From Polaribacter porphyrae (lineage in GTDB: Bacteria; Bacteroidota; Bacteroidia; Flavobacteriales; Flavobacteriaceae): DNA of 64,000 nt. How positions within the stretch are numbered: the first letter of the stretch is position 1; every line of letters begins with the position of its first letter. The notes under the pieces are model-generated. The model did not search any database, was not told the origin of the DNA, and saw only the letters and a program-made list of their open reading frames with translations. Shown piece by piece: positions 25,920 through 35,121 of the stretch. Both the position numbers and the translations under genes were made by a program. Where the stretch lies: the NCBI RefSeq assembly GCF_002954685.1, contig NZ_MSCN01000001.1, positions 773,600-837,599 of the forward strand, written 5' to 3'.

Positions 25920-26747
25920 TTATATAATGTATTTAGTGTGTTGTCCAATTCTTGTTTTACTATTATTAAAACATTCTTTTTTAATTTCATCTCTAGACAC
26001 AAAAGCGTAGTCATTTGTGATAGGATTATATGTCATTAATTTTACTAATTCTTTAGTCTGTTTATTATTTAATTCAACCGAATAAATATTATAGATTAAA
26101 GTATGGTAAGTTTCATCTTTAAAGCGATTTTCCCTAACTAATAGCTTATCTACAGTTTTTATTTGTTCAGCATTTATAGTGCTGAAATTCTTTTTACTAA
26201 CAATTTTAGTTTCTACAAGTTCCTCAAAAAATTCTCTCCAAATTCCAATTTCTCTGTCTTTCCCAGATTTAAACCACTTAATAATTTTCGGTAGATATTT
26301 AGCCTTAACAAAAAATCGTAAGTCTTTTTGGTTTTTCTTATCCGATTTTGGTTCAGCTTCCCATTCTTTAATAATACATTTATTACCTACTAATTTGTAT
26401 ACACCACCAACTGGTTGATACTGATCAATTTTACTACCTCTTACCAATAAATACTTTTCACTTCCGTGAAGTTTTATTCGTAAAAGGTAGCTTAATGATA
26501 TATATACTTTTTTATTAGGAATGAAAACAGAACAGTTCAAAGCTTTCCAAAAATAGCTTCCATATGAATTAATTATTTCATAAAAACCAACAACAGATGA
26601 TGTAACACCTGCTACTGCTAATCCAACAAGAGTTTCTTTGTGAAAATCAGAAACATTAGTTAAAACAAAATATCTAACAAAAAGATAAATTGTAGATACG
26701 ATGAGAATTACAAAGTATACTAGAAGTCGTTTACCTTCTTTTCCCAT
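25920..26747 (-). CDS. 2TM plus SMODS-associated NUDIX protein, candidate CBASS effector
   Basis: 275 aa. Two N-terminal membrane helices (about 8-29 and 39-58), then a soluble domain with a diverged NUDIX fold: YQPVGGVYKLVG (about 110-121) and the box-like REFFEELVET (171-180). NUDIX domains coupled to two membrane helices and CD-NTases are known as predicted CBASS effectors: nucleotide signal binding would trigger membrane disruption. The typical G-x5-E spacing of active NUDIX hydrolases is not preserved, in line with a sensor role (inference). Overlaps the LRAT gene by 17 nt. Confidence 0.75.
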   Translation of the reverse strand: MGKEGKRLLVYFVILIVSTIYLFVRYFVLTNVSDFHKETLVGLAVAGVTSSVVGFYEIINSYGSYFWKALNCSVFIPNKKVYISLSYLLRIKLHGSEKYLLVRGSKIDQYQPVGGVYKLVGNKCIIKEWEAEPKSDKKNQKDLRFFVKAKYLPKIIKWFKSGKDREIGIWREFFEELVETKIVSKKNFSTINAEQIKTVDKLLVRENRFKDETYHTLIYNIYSVELNNKQTKELVKLMTYNPITNDYAFVSRDEIKKECFNNSKTRIGQHTKYII

Positions 26748-27159
26748 TATTTACTTTTATTAATTTATAAGTAAGACCTAAAACCAAAACAGACAATAAA
26801 ATTGTGACTTGAACACTATTCTCTTTGCCTTTTTGAACCCAATTAGCAAAATGCTCACAGTTAAAATTTAACAAACTGTATTTTTGACCTAATCTATGAT
26901 ATGCTCTATTTATCGCTTGGTTTCTTTGAAAACCCGTACTTTCAAATGGTTTTATTCTTACAGGCTCATAGTCTACTAATAAATCAGATAATTCTGATTC
27001 AGATAAAACTTTAACACCATCTTGAAGGTTTCCTATAAATGTTTCGTTTCCTACATAAACAACATAATGATTAAGTATTCTACCTAATCCATTTCTTTTT
27101 TTTGCTACAATTACATCTGCTGGATATAATTGAGAATTCAATTGTAATTTTTTAATCAT
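26731..27159 (-). CDS. LRAT-domain protein with C-terminal membrane anchor
   Basis: 142 aa. The LRAT/H-REV107 fold of the NlpC/P60 superfamily is shown by PADVIVAKK, the catalytic-His strand NHYVVYVGN (H31) and the hallmark NFNCEHFANW (C101). A single helix, VTILLSVLVLGLTYKLI (about 118-134), and a basic tail anchor it, as in eukaryotic phospholipase/acyltransferase members. Members act on acyl groups of phospholipids or proteins. As a gene inside a CBASS operon it may be a second membrane-damaging effector or a modulator; the role is inference. Confidence 0.8.
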   Translation of the reverse strand: MIKKLQLNSQLYPADVIVAKKRNGLGRILNHYVVYVGNETFIGNLQDGVKVLSESELSDLLVDYEPVRIKPFESTGFQRNQAINRAYHRLGQKYSLLNFNCEHFANWVQKGKENSVQVTILLSVLVLGLTYKLIKVNNGKRR

Positions 27160-27175
27160 ACTTTTTTATTTAAAA

Positions 27176-27349
27176 TTATTTTTCTTTTCTAACTCCTTTA
27201 AATTTACCTCCAGATGTTTTTACATCCATAAACTTTCCTGTTTCTGTATCTCGTTTTACATAAAGATTTGTTTTAGGGTTTAGCACTTGCGAGCGCTGTT
27301 TTACTGCTCCTTTTCTTGCGTTGTCTCCAACTGGTTTGTTTTTTGCCAT
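27176..27349 (-). CDS. Small basic protein of 57 aa, first gene of the CBASS operon
   Basis: 57 aa, starting MAKNKPVGDNARKGAVKQRS and ending GGKFKGVRKEK. Very basic, no membrane segment, with NPKTNLYVKRDTETGKFMDVK in the middle. Similar small proteins occur beside many bacterial genes, but I know of no function. The coding call is supported by an ATG, an uninterrupted frame, and a position 16 nt upstream of the LRAT gene on the same strand, directly facing the divergent promoter region. It could bind nucleic acid. Confidence 0.7.
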   Translation of the reverse strand: MAKNKPVGDNARKGAVKQRSQVLNPKTNLYVKRDTETGKFMDVKTSGGKFKGVRKEK

Positions 27350-27388
27350 TTTCTTTTTTTTTATTATTTTAAAATTATTTATGCTATC

Positions 27389-27407
27389 TATAAGTACTAT
27401 GCTTATA
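27389..27407. promoter_or_regulatory. Palindrome in the divergent promoter region of the defence locus
   Basis: TATAAG-N7-CTTATA lies in the 130-bp region between the CBASS operon and the sigma-like/ImmA unit. It is a candidate operator; no clear TTTG/TAnnTTTG promoter was found for either direction. Confidence 0.35.
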
Positions 27408-27479
27408 ATATTTCATAATTTGCCATTGCCTGGAAAAAAAATAAAATCTATGAGCATATAATAAATAGAAAGCGCTTCT

Positions 27480-28064
27480 ATGTTAAAAATTAACAATGAA
27501 ATATCTGAAGTCCTTAAAAATTGTGATATAGACAGCTTGATAAGAAGAATGCAAGCATTTACTATTAGCAAATTAGGATATAATAAAAAAAACTACGATG
27601 GTCTAGAACCGTTAGACTTTGTATTCGCTGTGTTTGAAAAAGCTCTTTCAGGTGTTAGAAATTGGAATAAAAATAAAATTGATTTTGAAGGATTCGTTTT
27701 TGGATCACTTAAAAGTGATATTTATGCTTCAATTGAAAAACAAAAAAGACGTAAAAATACTCCTGATGAAGAAATCATTGATGAATCGTATATACTAGAT
27801 ATTCCTGTAATTTCAGATGAAATTGGTTTTGAAGATACAACTACACAAAAAATAGATTATAAAACTGAAAAAAAGGACTTTTTAGAAAAACTAAAAGCTT
27901 CAGAAGCAACTGACCTCGAAATACTAATTTTTGAGTGTTGGTGTGATGAAATATTCAAACCTCAAGAAATTGCTGATTTTCTTGAATTAGATGTTACCAC
28001 CATTTACAATGCCTTAAAACGTTTACAAAAAAGGCGTAAAAACATTTTACAAAAAAAATCATGA
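27480..28064 (+). CDS. ECF sigma-like DNA-binding protein
   Basis: 194 aa. A region-2-like segment (about 43-92: EPLDFVFAVFEKALSGV, FEGFVFGSLKSDIYASIEKQKRRK) and a region-4-like helix-turn-helix at the end (about 144-190: KPQEIADFLELDVTTIYNALKRLQKRR) give the layout of an ECF sigma factor. The acidic linker is about 45 residues. It starts a three-gene unit divergent from the CBASS operon (start codons 130 nt apart) and overlaps the next gene by 4 nt. It probably controls one or both operons; it may also have lost core-binding and act as a simple DNA binder. Confidence 0.7.
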   Translation: MLKINNEISEVLKNCDIDSLIRRMQAFTISKLGYNKKNYDGLEPLDFVFAVFEKALSGVRNWNKNKIDFEGFVFGSLKSDIYASIEKQKRRKNTPDEEIIDESYILDIPVISDEIGFEDTTTQKIDYKTEKKDFLEKLKASEATDLEILIFECWCDEIFKPQEIADFLELDVTTIYNALKRLQKRRKNILQKKS

Positions 28065-28462
28065 GCAAAATAAAGAATAACATAGATAAAGGCATCACAG
28101 AATTCTATTTAAATCTAGATGTTGATATTATTAAAGAATCTTTAAAAGATGATGGGGTAGATGTATTGCATGAAGACGAGAAAATATCTAAATTCTCAAA
28201 GAGAATTAAGTTTATGAATAAAGCCATCATAGTTAAAGAAAAGACGGATAATTTATTAGAAATTATTGTTGCTAAATTTCAAGATGCTATTGAAAAGAAT
28301 ATTGATAAACCAATTGCTTCTTTAAAAAAAATAATTGAAGCCAAAGAGCTTTCTGTGCAATTCAGAAATTTGGATAAGTTGACAGAAGAAGAAATAAAGG
28401 AAATAATTAAAGGTAAAAATTTAGTGGATTTGATGGACGAATTGGATGGAGAAACTGATTAA
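28061..28462 (+). CDS. 133-aa protein between the sigma-like and ImmA/IrrE genes
   Basis: 133 aa, mostly predicted helical and charged, with no cysteine motif or membrane segment. The middle (KRIKFMNKAIIVKEKTDNLLEIIVAKFQDAIEK) and the acidic end (EEEIKEIIKGKNLVDLMDELDGETD) are its only notable parts. I do not recognise a family. Its position between a sigma-like protein and a metalloprotease, with overlaps of 4 and 17 nt, suggests an inhibitor (anti-sigma-like) or the protease substrate (inference). Confidence 0.6.
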   Translation: MSKIKNNIDKGITEFYLNLDVDIIKESLKDDGVDVLHEDEKISKFSKRIKFMNKAIIVKEKTDNLLEIIVAKFQDAIEKNIDKPIASLKKIIEAKELSVQFRNLDKLTEEEIKEIIKGKNLVDLMDELDGETD

Positions 28463-29258
28463 ATATACAAAAGGTTGTGCATGTGCAAGAGATTTATTAT
28501 GTGATAATGGATTTGATGATTTAATAGATTTTCCATTAGATTTATTTGCTAGTGGTTTAGGTGGTACTATTGTCCATAAACCAATGACCAATTCTGATGG
28601 GCGTATCATATTTGGAAAAAAAAATACGATTATTGAGATTAATAATGGTATTCCTTTTGAAGAAAAAAGAAGGTTCACAATTGCTCATGAAATAGGGCAT
28701 TTAGTTATGCATAAAGGAATTGATATACATAATGATAATGAAGCAACTATGTCTTGGTTCAATAATAAAGAGAAACAAGCTAGAAATGGTAGAGTAGAGT
28801 ATGAGGCAAATCAATTTGCCTCTGAACTTTTAATGCCTAGTATAATTTTTTATAAAAAACAAAAAGGTAAAAAATTTTCACCAAAACTATTAAGGGATTT
28901 ATCTAGTTATTTTAAAACTAGTCTTACTTCAGTTGCTTTTAAATATTTAGAATTAGGTGATCACCCAATATGTTTATTCCACTCATATAATAAAAGAGTA
29001 AAATATTGGATGCGGAATGATGATTTTCCACATTATATCACTGATTGCACTAAATTATCACCACCAGAAGATTCTGTAGCAATGGAGTTTTTTGAAAAAG
29101 GTAAAATTCATACAAAAGAAAAATCCAAACAGCCTATATGGAAATCCACTTGGTTAGAATTGAATAAATATGAGAATGATAATGACTTCAATTTTTATGA
29201 ATTTTGTATAGTAACACCAGCATATGATAGTGTTATAAGTATTGTTTGGGAAGAGTAA
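28446..29258 (+). CDS. ImmA/IrrE-family metallopeptidase
   Basis: 270 aa. The zinc motif HEIGH is at 81-85 (TIAHEIGHLVMHK, catalytic E82), and the third ligand lies in VEYEANQFASELLMP (E120). The C-terminal 110 residues are an uncharacterised extension. ImmA, IrrE and the CBASS-linked CapP cleave HTH repressors to switch on genes, with CapP reported to act after DNA damage. Here the likely target is one of the two upstream-encoded proteins. Last gene of the unit; no clear terminator follows. Confidence 0.85.
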   Translation: MEKLIKYTKGCACARDLLCDNGFDDLIDFPLDLFASGLGGTIVHKPMTNSDGRIIFGKKNTIIEINNGIPFEEKRRFTIAHEIGHLVMHKGIDIHNDNEATMSWFNNKEKQARNGRVEYEANQFASELLMPSIIFYKKQKGKKFSPKLLRDLSSYFKTSLTSVAFKYLELGDHPICLFHSYNKRVKYWMRNDDFPHYITDCTKLSPPEDSVAMEFFEKGKIHTKEKSKQPIWKSTWLELNKYENDNDFNFYEFCIVTPAYDSVISIVWEE

Positions 29259-30321
<1,063 letters not shown>

Positions 30322-31134
30322 CTACATACTTTGCGTATAAAAATTATAATCTTTTAAAACAGTGTCAATAAATTCTTTGTCGCTTTTGTGAATAGATTTT
30401 ATGTCAGCTACTTCAATAATTTTAGAACGTAACTTTATTAATGTTTTATAGTCGTTAAACTTCGCTGCTGTTTTAAACGTTTCTTTTATAATTCGTGCAT
30501 CGTTATCAGAAAGCTTAATTACATTTGGGTAAGTTGGTTTGTAACTGTCTTTTATATCCATTAAAATGGTGTGCGAAAAACGAACTTCATCCTTTAGAAA
30601 AATTACAATAGTATTCGCTATAATATCTCCAAAACGCTGATTGTTATTGGTAAATAAAATTAAGAAAAAACCAACGAGTTTGCCAAACATAAAAATAAGC
30701 ATAATTAGTACATACGCATCGTTTAAACCTAAAGAAGCAACATATACAAACAATAAAGTAAATAAGTTAAAATCTACAATTCGTAGAAACCAACGCATAA
30801 TATAATCGGTAATTGTGGGTTTAAAGCCATCTATATTAATCACTTTAATGTGCAATAGCTTTTTTCCTAATGTTTGTCCGTCTAATAAAATTTCGGTGTA
30901 TAAAGAATAAAATGTTACAGGCAAAAAGAACAAAACATCCATGGCTCTTAAGGTCCAAGAATCGCCATCAAAAGCTGCTCTAAACATATCAAAACCAAGT
31001 ATTTCTATGCCAAAATAGATGTAGGCTACTTTTACGATATTATCTACAATAAAAGCCAATAAACGCTGAAAAACATTGGCCAATGTAAATTTTATGGCTA
31101 CATTTTGTGCTGTTTTTATTTGGAGTGTTTTCAT
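30322..31134 (-). CDS. RDD-family membrane protein
   Basis: 270 aa. The RDD domain (about 15-185) has RLLAFIVDNIVKVAYIY in the first helix and LGKKLLHIKVINIDG after the second, with three to four membrane helices. The C-terminal 80 residues are soluble and helical. Function unknown. RDD proteins in this group accompany the SpoIIM/DUF4129/MoxR/DUF58 genes, which here start 22 nt away on the other strand, so the two directions must share promoter sequence overlapping coding DNA. Confidence 0.88.
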   Translation of the reverse strand: MKTLQIKTAQNVAIKFTLANVFQRLLAFIVDNIVKVAYIYFGIEILGFDMFRAAFDGDSWTLRAMDVLFFLPVTFYSLYTEILLDGQTLGKKLLHIKVINIDGFKPTITDYIMRWFLRIVDFNLFTLLFVYVASLGLNDAYVLIMLIFMFGKLVGFFLILFTNNNQRFGDIIANTIVIFLKDEVRFSHTILMDIKDSYKPTYPNVIKLSDNDARIIKETFKTAAKFNDYKTLIKLRSKIIEVADIKSIHKSDKEFIDTVLKDYNFYTQSM

Positions 31135-31156
31135 GCAATGTTTACTTTAGCTTATA

Positions 31157-32125
31157 ATGAGAGAGGTCGCTTTTATAAAGCAAAATAAAGAAAAATGGCT
31201 TGAATTTGAACAATTAATTTCAAATAAAGAGGAAAAAAGTCCAGATGATGTTGCCAACCTGCATATAAAAATCATGAACGATTTGGTATATGCGCAAACT
31301 TATTATCCAAAAAGCAAGGTAACTTTATATCTAAACAAGCTTGCAAAAACCAGTTTCGATAAGGTGTATGACTCAAAAAGAAGAGATAAAAATGCTTTTG
31401 TTTACTTCTTTTTCGAGAAAGTACCACTACTCTCTTTTAAATATAGAAAATATTTTTATTTGTCTTTTATCATCTTTTTTATCTGTTTTTTTATTGGATT
31501 AATTTCTACGTTTAACGATGAGTCTTTTGCACGTCAAATTCTCGGAAACAATTATGTGGACACAACTTTAGAGAATATAGAAAGTGGTGATGCTATGGCT
31601 ATTTATAAAAGTGGTAGCAATTGGGGTACTTTTATTGGTATTTATGATAACAACCAAAGAGTGGGCTTAAATATGTTTTTATCTGGTTTGTTTGTAGGTA
31701 TTGGTACTGCATTTTATATAGTGTATAATGCAATTATGGTGGCTGTTTTTCAAGCTTTTTTTTACCAACATAATAGTTTGTTTGATAGTCTTAAAGGTAT
31801 TTGGATTCATGGTACATACGAAATTTTTGGAATGATTATAGAGGCTGCTGCAGGTTATATTATTGGTGCAAGTATTTTATTTCCAGGTACTTTAAAGCGT
31901 TTTCAATCTTTTAAAATAGGTATTAGAGATGCTTTTTATATTTTTATTAGCACCATTCCTTTTACTCTAATTGCAGCATTTTTAGAAGGCTATATTACAC
32001 GATATTCTAACCAAATGCCAACCCTATTTTGTTTTTTCATCATTTTTTTATGTTTATTTACCATAAGTTACTACTACTTAATTTTACCTTTTGTAGTTGC
32101 TAAAAAACAAGGAATTACTTCATGA
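31157..32125 (+). CDS. SpoIIM-like (stage II sporulation protein M family) membrane protein
   Basis: 322 aa. The N-terminal 90 residues are soluble (REVAFIKQNKEKWLEFEQLI, typical of the family), followed by about five or six helices. NNQRVGLNMFLSGLFVGIGTAFYIVYNAIM and GTYEIFGMIIEAAAGYIIG are conserved family blocks. In non-sporulating Bacteroidota it goes with MoxR/DUF58 genes and is thought to serve the envelope, not sporulation. It overlaps the next gene by 4 nt. Confidence 0.88.
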   Translation: MREVAFIKQNKEKWLEFEQLISNKEEKSPDDVANLHIKIMNDLVYAQTYYPKSKVTLYLNKLAKTSFDKVYDSKRRDKNAFVYFFFEKVPLLSFKYRKYFYLSFIIFFICFFIGLISTFNDESFARQILGNNYVDTTLENIESGDAMAIYKSGSNWGTFIGIYDNNQRVGLNMFLSGLFVGIGTAFYIVYNAIMVAVFQAFFYQHNSLFDSLKGIWIHGTYEIFGMIIEAAAGYIIGASILFPGTLKRFQSFKIGIRDAFYIFISTIPFTLIAAFLEGYITRYSNQMPTLFCFFIIFLCLFTISYYYLILPFVVAKKQGITS

Positions 32126-32829
32126 AGAAAATCTTATTTTTAGTTTTACTATCACTGCATTGCTATGGGTTTTCTCAAGATAATAATAATGGAGAAATAA
32201 CTCAAAAAGACACTATTGTCTATCAAAAAGATACAAAAATGGTAGAAGATAGAGCTTTTAATACTGATTTAAAAGATACCTATTCTGATGATGATTTTAA
32301 ATACAAAGAATACATAGAAAAAAAGAGTGACTCCACTCCTACTGTTAACAAGGGGTTTATCCAAGCATTAGGGTATTTTATGACGACTATTTTTCCTTTT
32401 TTAATTGGTGGTTTTGTTATTTTCTTGATTTTAAAAACCGTTTTAGGGTTGCAATTCAATTTTAGAGAAAAACCTTCTTCTAATAAGAACTTGGTTCAAA
32501 AACAGTTAATAGAAAATGAAGACATTCATGAAGTTGATTTAGATACTTTACTAGCTGAAGCTATTACAAACAAAGAGTTTAGACTAGCCATACGTTATTA
32601 TTATTTGAGTGTCCTTAAAAAATTATCAACTAAAGAACTCATTAATTATCACAAAGAAAAAACAAATTCAGAATATCTTTTTGAGATCGAAAATACTGAA
32701 ATGAGATCACAATTTTCTTACCTATCTTACATTTACAGCTATGTTTGGTATGGAGAATTTCCTGTGGATGAAAAACGCTTTCATCATGCTGCAGCTAAAT
32801 ATCAATCATTTATAAATTCCATAAGTTGA
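32122..32829 (+). CDS. DUF4129-domain membrane protein
   Basis: 235 aa. Signal-like N-terminus (LFLVLLSLHCYGFSQ), one membrane helix at about 93-112, and the DUF4129 domain at about 145-225 (REFRLAIRYYYLSVLKKLS, YVWYGEFPVDEKRF). DUF4129 proteins accompany transglutaminase-like or MoxR/DUF58 systems. Its stop overlaps the next start (TGATG). No catalytic residues recognised. Confidence 0.85.
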   Translation: MKKILFLVLLSLHCYGFSQDNNNGEITQKDTIVYQKDTKMVEDRAFNTDLKDTYSDDDFKYKEYIEKKSDSTPTVNKGFIQALGYFMTTIFPFLIGGFVIFLILKTVLGLQFNFREKPSSNKNLVQKQLIENEDIHEVDLDTLLAEAITNKEFRLAIRYYYLSVLKKLSTKELINYHKEKTNSEYLFEIENTEMRSQFSYLSYIYSYVWYGEFPVDEKRFHHAAAKYQSFINSIS

Positions 32830-34043
32830 TGTTTAAACTTCATATACATAAATTAGTTACTCTATTTGTGGTGTTTTTATTGCTAACCAGTTGCAAAAAA
32901 ACGAATTGGTCAGAAAATTACAGAGAGCGTGAAAAAAGCCCTTTTGGAACGTATATTGTTTATAATGAGGCTAAAAACTTATTTGAAAGTGAAGAAGTTA
33001 TACTTTTAAAACAAAATTTTTACGATTATCTTTTCGAAAATTATGATACTACAACTCCTAATTTTGGGAATTACATTTGTATAAAAAACGATGCCTATTG
33101 GCTTTCTGAAGATGCTATAAAAGAGCTCCTTTCTTTTGTGGCTGATGGTAATACAGCATTTATCTCATTAAATTACTTTAATAAAAGTTTAAAAAAGCAA
33201 CTAGAATTTACCACCAATAATTTAGATAAAGATGTTTTTGGTATTACAAAATTAAGAGAATTAGAAGGTACTTTTAAATTTACAAATGAAGAATTGTACA
33301 ACTCTACTTATAAATTTGATAGGAATATTAGAAGAAACTATTTTTTGCAATACAATGAAAACAAAACTATTGTTTTAGGCAATGCAATTGTTGGTGGTGA
33401 GGATGTACCTAATTTTATAAAAATTTATCATGGTAAAGGAGCTGTTTATCTGCACTCGAATCCTGTTGTGTTTACCAATTATTATTTATTGAATGATAAG
33501 GAATCTTATACAGAAAAAGTATTTTCTTATCTCCCCTCTTCTACCATTCTTTGGGATCCTCAAATTAAAAGAAGTAAATATTCTAATCAGTCAGAAAAAG
33601 AGAATTCAGTTTTTAAATTCTTTTTGCAACACCCAACGCTTAAATGGTTTTTATTTGTTACAATTGTTGGTGTTTTGCTTTTTATGCTATTTAATGCAAG
33701 GAGAAAACAAAGAGCTATACCTATTATTGATCCTTTAGAAAATACAACTGTTGCTTTTACACAAACCATTGCCAGTTTGTATCTAAAAGAGCAAAATCAT
33801 AAGAATTTAGTTGATAAAAAAATTAGTTACTTTTTAGAAAAAATAAGGACAAAATACTTGCTAAATACCAATAATTTAAACAAAGAATTTATTAAAAATC
33901 TAGCAGCAAAATCAGGGAATAATTTACAGAATACAAAATATTTAGTTAATACAATCATTACTTTAAATAAACGTTCAAAATGTTCTGAAGAAGAGCTATT
34001 TGTATTGCATAAAATGATAGAAAAATTTTTAAAAAATAAATGA
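32829..34043 (+). CDS. DUF4350-domain lipoprotein
   Basis: 404 aa from the ATG at 32829, which overlaps the previous stop; a TTG one codon earlier is less likely. Lipobox LLLTSC near residue 22, then the DUF4350 domain (SPFGTYIVYNEAKNLF onward), and one membrane helix near residue 275 (WFLFVTIVGVLLFMLF). The C-terminal part is helical. A standard partner of MoxR/DUF58 in Bacteroidota; molecular role unknown. Confidence 0.82.
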   Translation: MFKLHIHKLVTLFVVFLLLTSCKKTNWSENYREREKSPFGTYIVYNEAKNLFESEEVILLKQNFYDYLFENYDTTTPNFGNYICIKNDAYWLSEDAIKELLSFVADGNTAFISLNYFNKSLKKQLEFTTNNLDKDVFGITKLRELEGTFKFTNEELYNSTYKFDRNIRRNYFLQYNENKTIVLGNAIVGGEDVPNFIKIYHGKGAVYLHSNPVVFTNYYLLNDKESYTEKVFSYLPSSTILWDPQIKRSKYSNQSEKENSVFKFFLQHPTLKWFLFVTIVGVLLFMLFNARRKQRAIPIIDPLENTTVAFTQTIASLYLKEQNHKNLVDKKISYFLEKIRTKYLLNTNNLNKEFIKNLAAKSGNNLQNTKYLVNTIITLNKRSKCSEEELFVLHKMIEKFLKNK

Positions 34044-35047
34044 TGGAAACACCAAACGAAAACGAAATACCAGAAAAGTTAGCATTCGAAAATAGAATAG
34101 ATTTAAGCGGATTGCAAGAAAGTGTTTTTAAGATAAAAAAAGAGCTACAAAAAGTAATAGTTGGGCAAAAAGAAATGCTAGATTTATTAATTGTAGCCTT
34201 ACTTGCAGATGGGCATGTTTTAATAGAAGGTGTACCAGGAGTTGCGAAAACGATTACAGCTAAACTCTTATCTAAAACAATGAAAGTAGATTTTAGTAGA
34301 ATTCAGTTTACACCAGATTTAATGCCTTCAGATATTTTAGGAACTTCTGTATTTAACGCAAAAATTGCTGATTTTGAATTTAAAAAAGGCCCTATTTTTT
34401 CTAATATGATTTTGATTGATGAAATTAACAGAGCCCCAGCAAAAACCCAAGCTGCTTTGTTTGAAGTAATGGAAGAAAAACAAGTAACTATAGATGGTAA
34501 ACAATACAAAATGGAAGAACCTTTTATAGTATTGGCCACGCAAAATCCTATCGAACAAGAAGGTACTCATAGGTTACCAGAAGCACAATTAGATCGTTTT
34601 TTGTTTAAGATTGTTGTTGATTACCCAAATGCAGAAGAAGAACTAGAAATAATAACTAGAGAACATGCTTTAGAGAACACCACAAAATCGAGTAAAATAG
34701 CTACAATTATAGAAGCTTCAAAGATTATTGAATATAAAGAGTTGATTAAGCAAATAAAAATTGAAGACAATTTGCTAAAATATATTGCTAACATTGTAAT
34801 TAATACGCGTACAAACTCATTTTTATATTTAGGGGCCTCACCAAGAGCAAGTATCTCTATTCTTATAGCATCAAAGGCTTTTGCTGCTATTGAAGGGAGA
34901 GATTTTGTGACTCCAGAAGATATTAAAAGAGCAACAATTCCTGTTTTACAACATAGGGTTATTGTTACTCCAGAAAGAGAAATGGAAGGCTTAACCAGTA
35001 AACAAATTATAGAACAAATTATAGAAACTGTAGAAATACCAAGGTAA
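34040..35047 (+). CDS. MoxR-family AAA+ ATPase
   Basis: 335 aa. Walker A GVPGVAKT (about 73-80), Walker B MILIDEINRAPAKTQ, sensor 1 VLATQNPIEQEGTHRLPEAQLDRF and the C-terminal lid (SPRASISILIASKAFA) are complete. MoxR ATPases act as chaperones for proteins with VWA domains, here probably together with the DUF58 protein encoded next. Two adjacent ATG codons (34040, 34043) are possible starts; the first overlaps the DUF4350 stop by 4 nt. Confidence 0.93.
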   Translation: MMETPNENEIPEKLAFENRIDLSGLQESVFKIKKELQKVIVGQKEMLDLLIVALLADGHVLIEGVPGVAKTITAKLLSKTMKVDFSRIQFTPDLMPSDILGTSVFNAKIADFEFKKGPIFSNMILIDEINRAPAKTQAALFEVMEEKQVTIDGKQYKMEEPFIVLATQNPIEQEGTHRLPEAQLDRFLFKIVVDYPNAEEELEIITREHALENTTKSSKIATIIEASKIIEYKELIKQIKIEDNLLKYIANIVINTRTNSFLYLGASPRASISILIASKAFAAIEGRDFVTPEDIKRATIPVLQHRVIVTPEREMEGLTSKQIIEQIIETVEIPR

Positions 35048-35071
35048 ATTTAGTAGCAATATTTAATTGAC

Positions 35072-35108
35072 TTGTCATTTCAAGTGATTTTGAGGCACGA
35101 AAATCTTA
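35072..35108. repeat. Half copy of a dispersed palindromic repeat
   Basis: TTGTCATTTCAAGTGATTTT followed by GAGGCACGAAAATCTT. It resembles the left arm of the repeat at 8450-8553, with no matching right arm. It fills the gap between the MoxR and DUF58 genes. Confidence 0.5.
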
Positions 35109-35121
35109 AACATATAATTCT

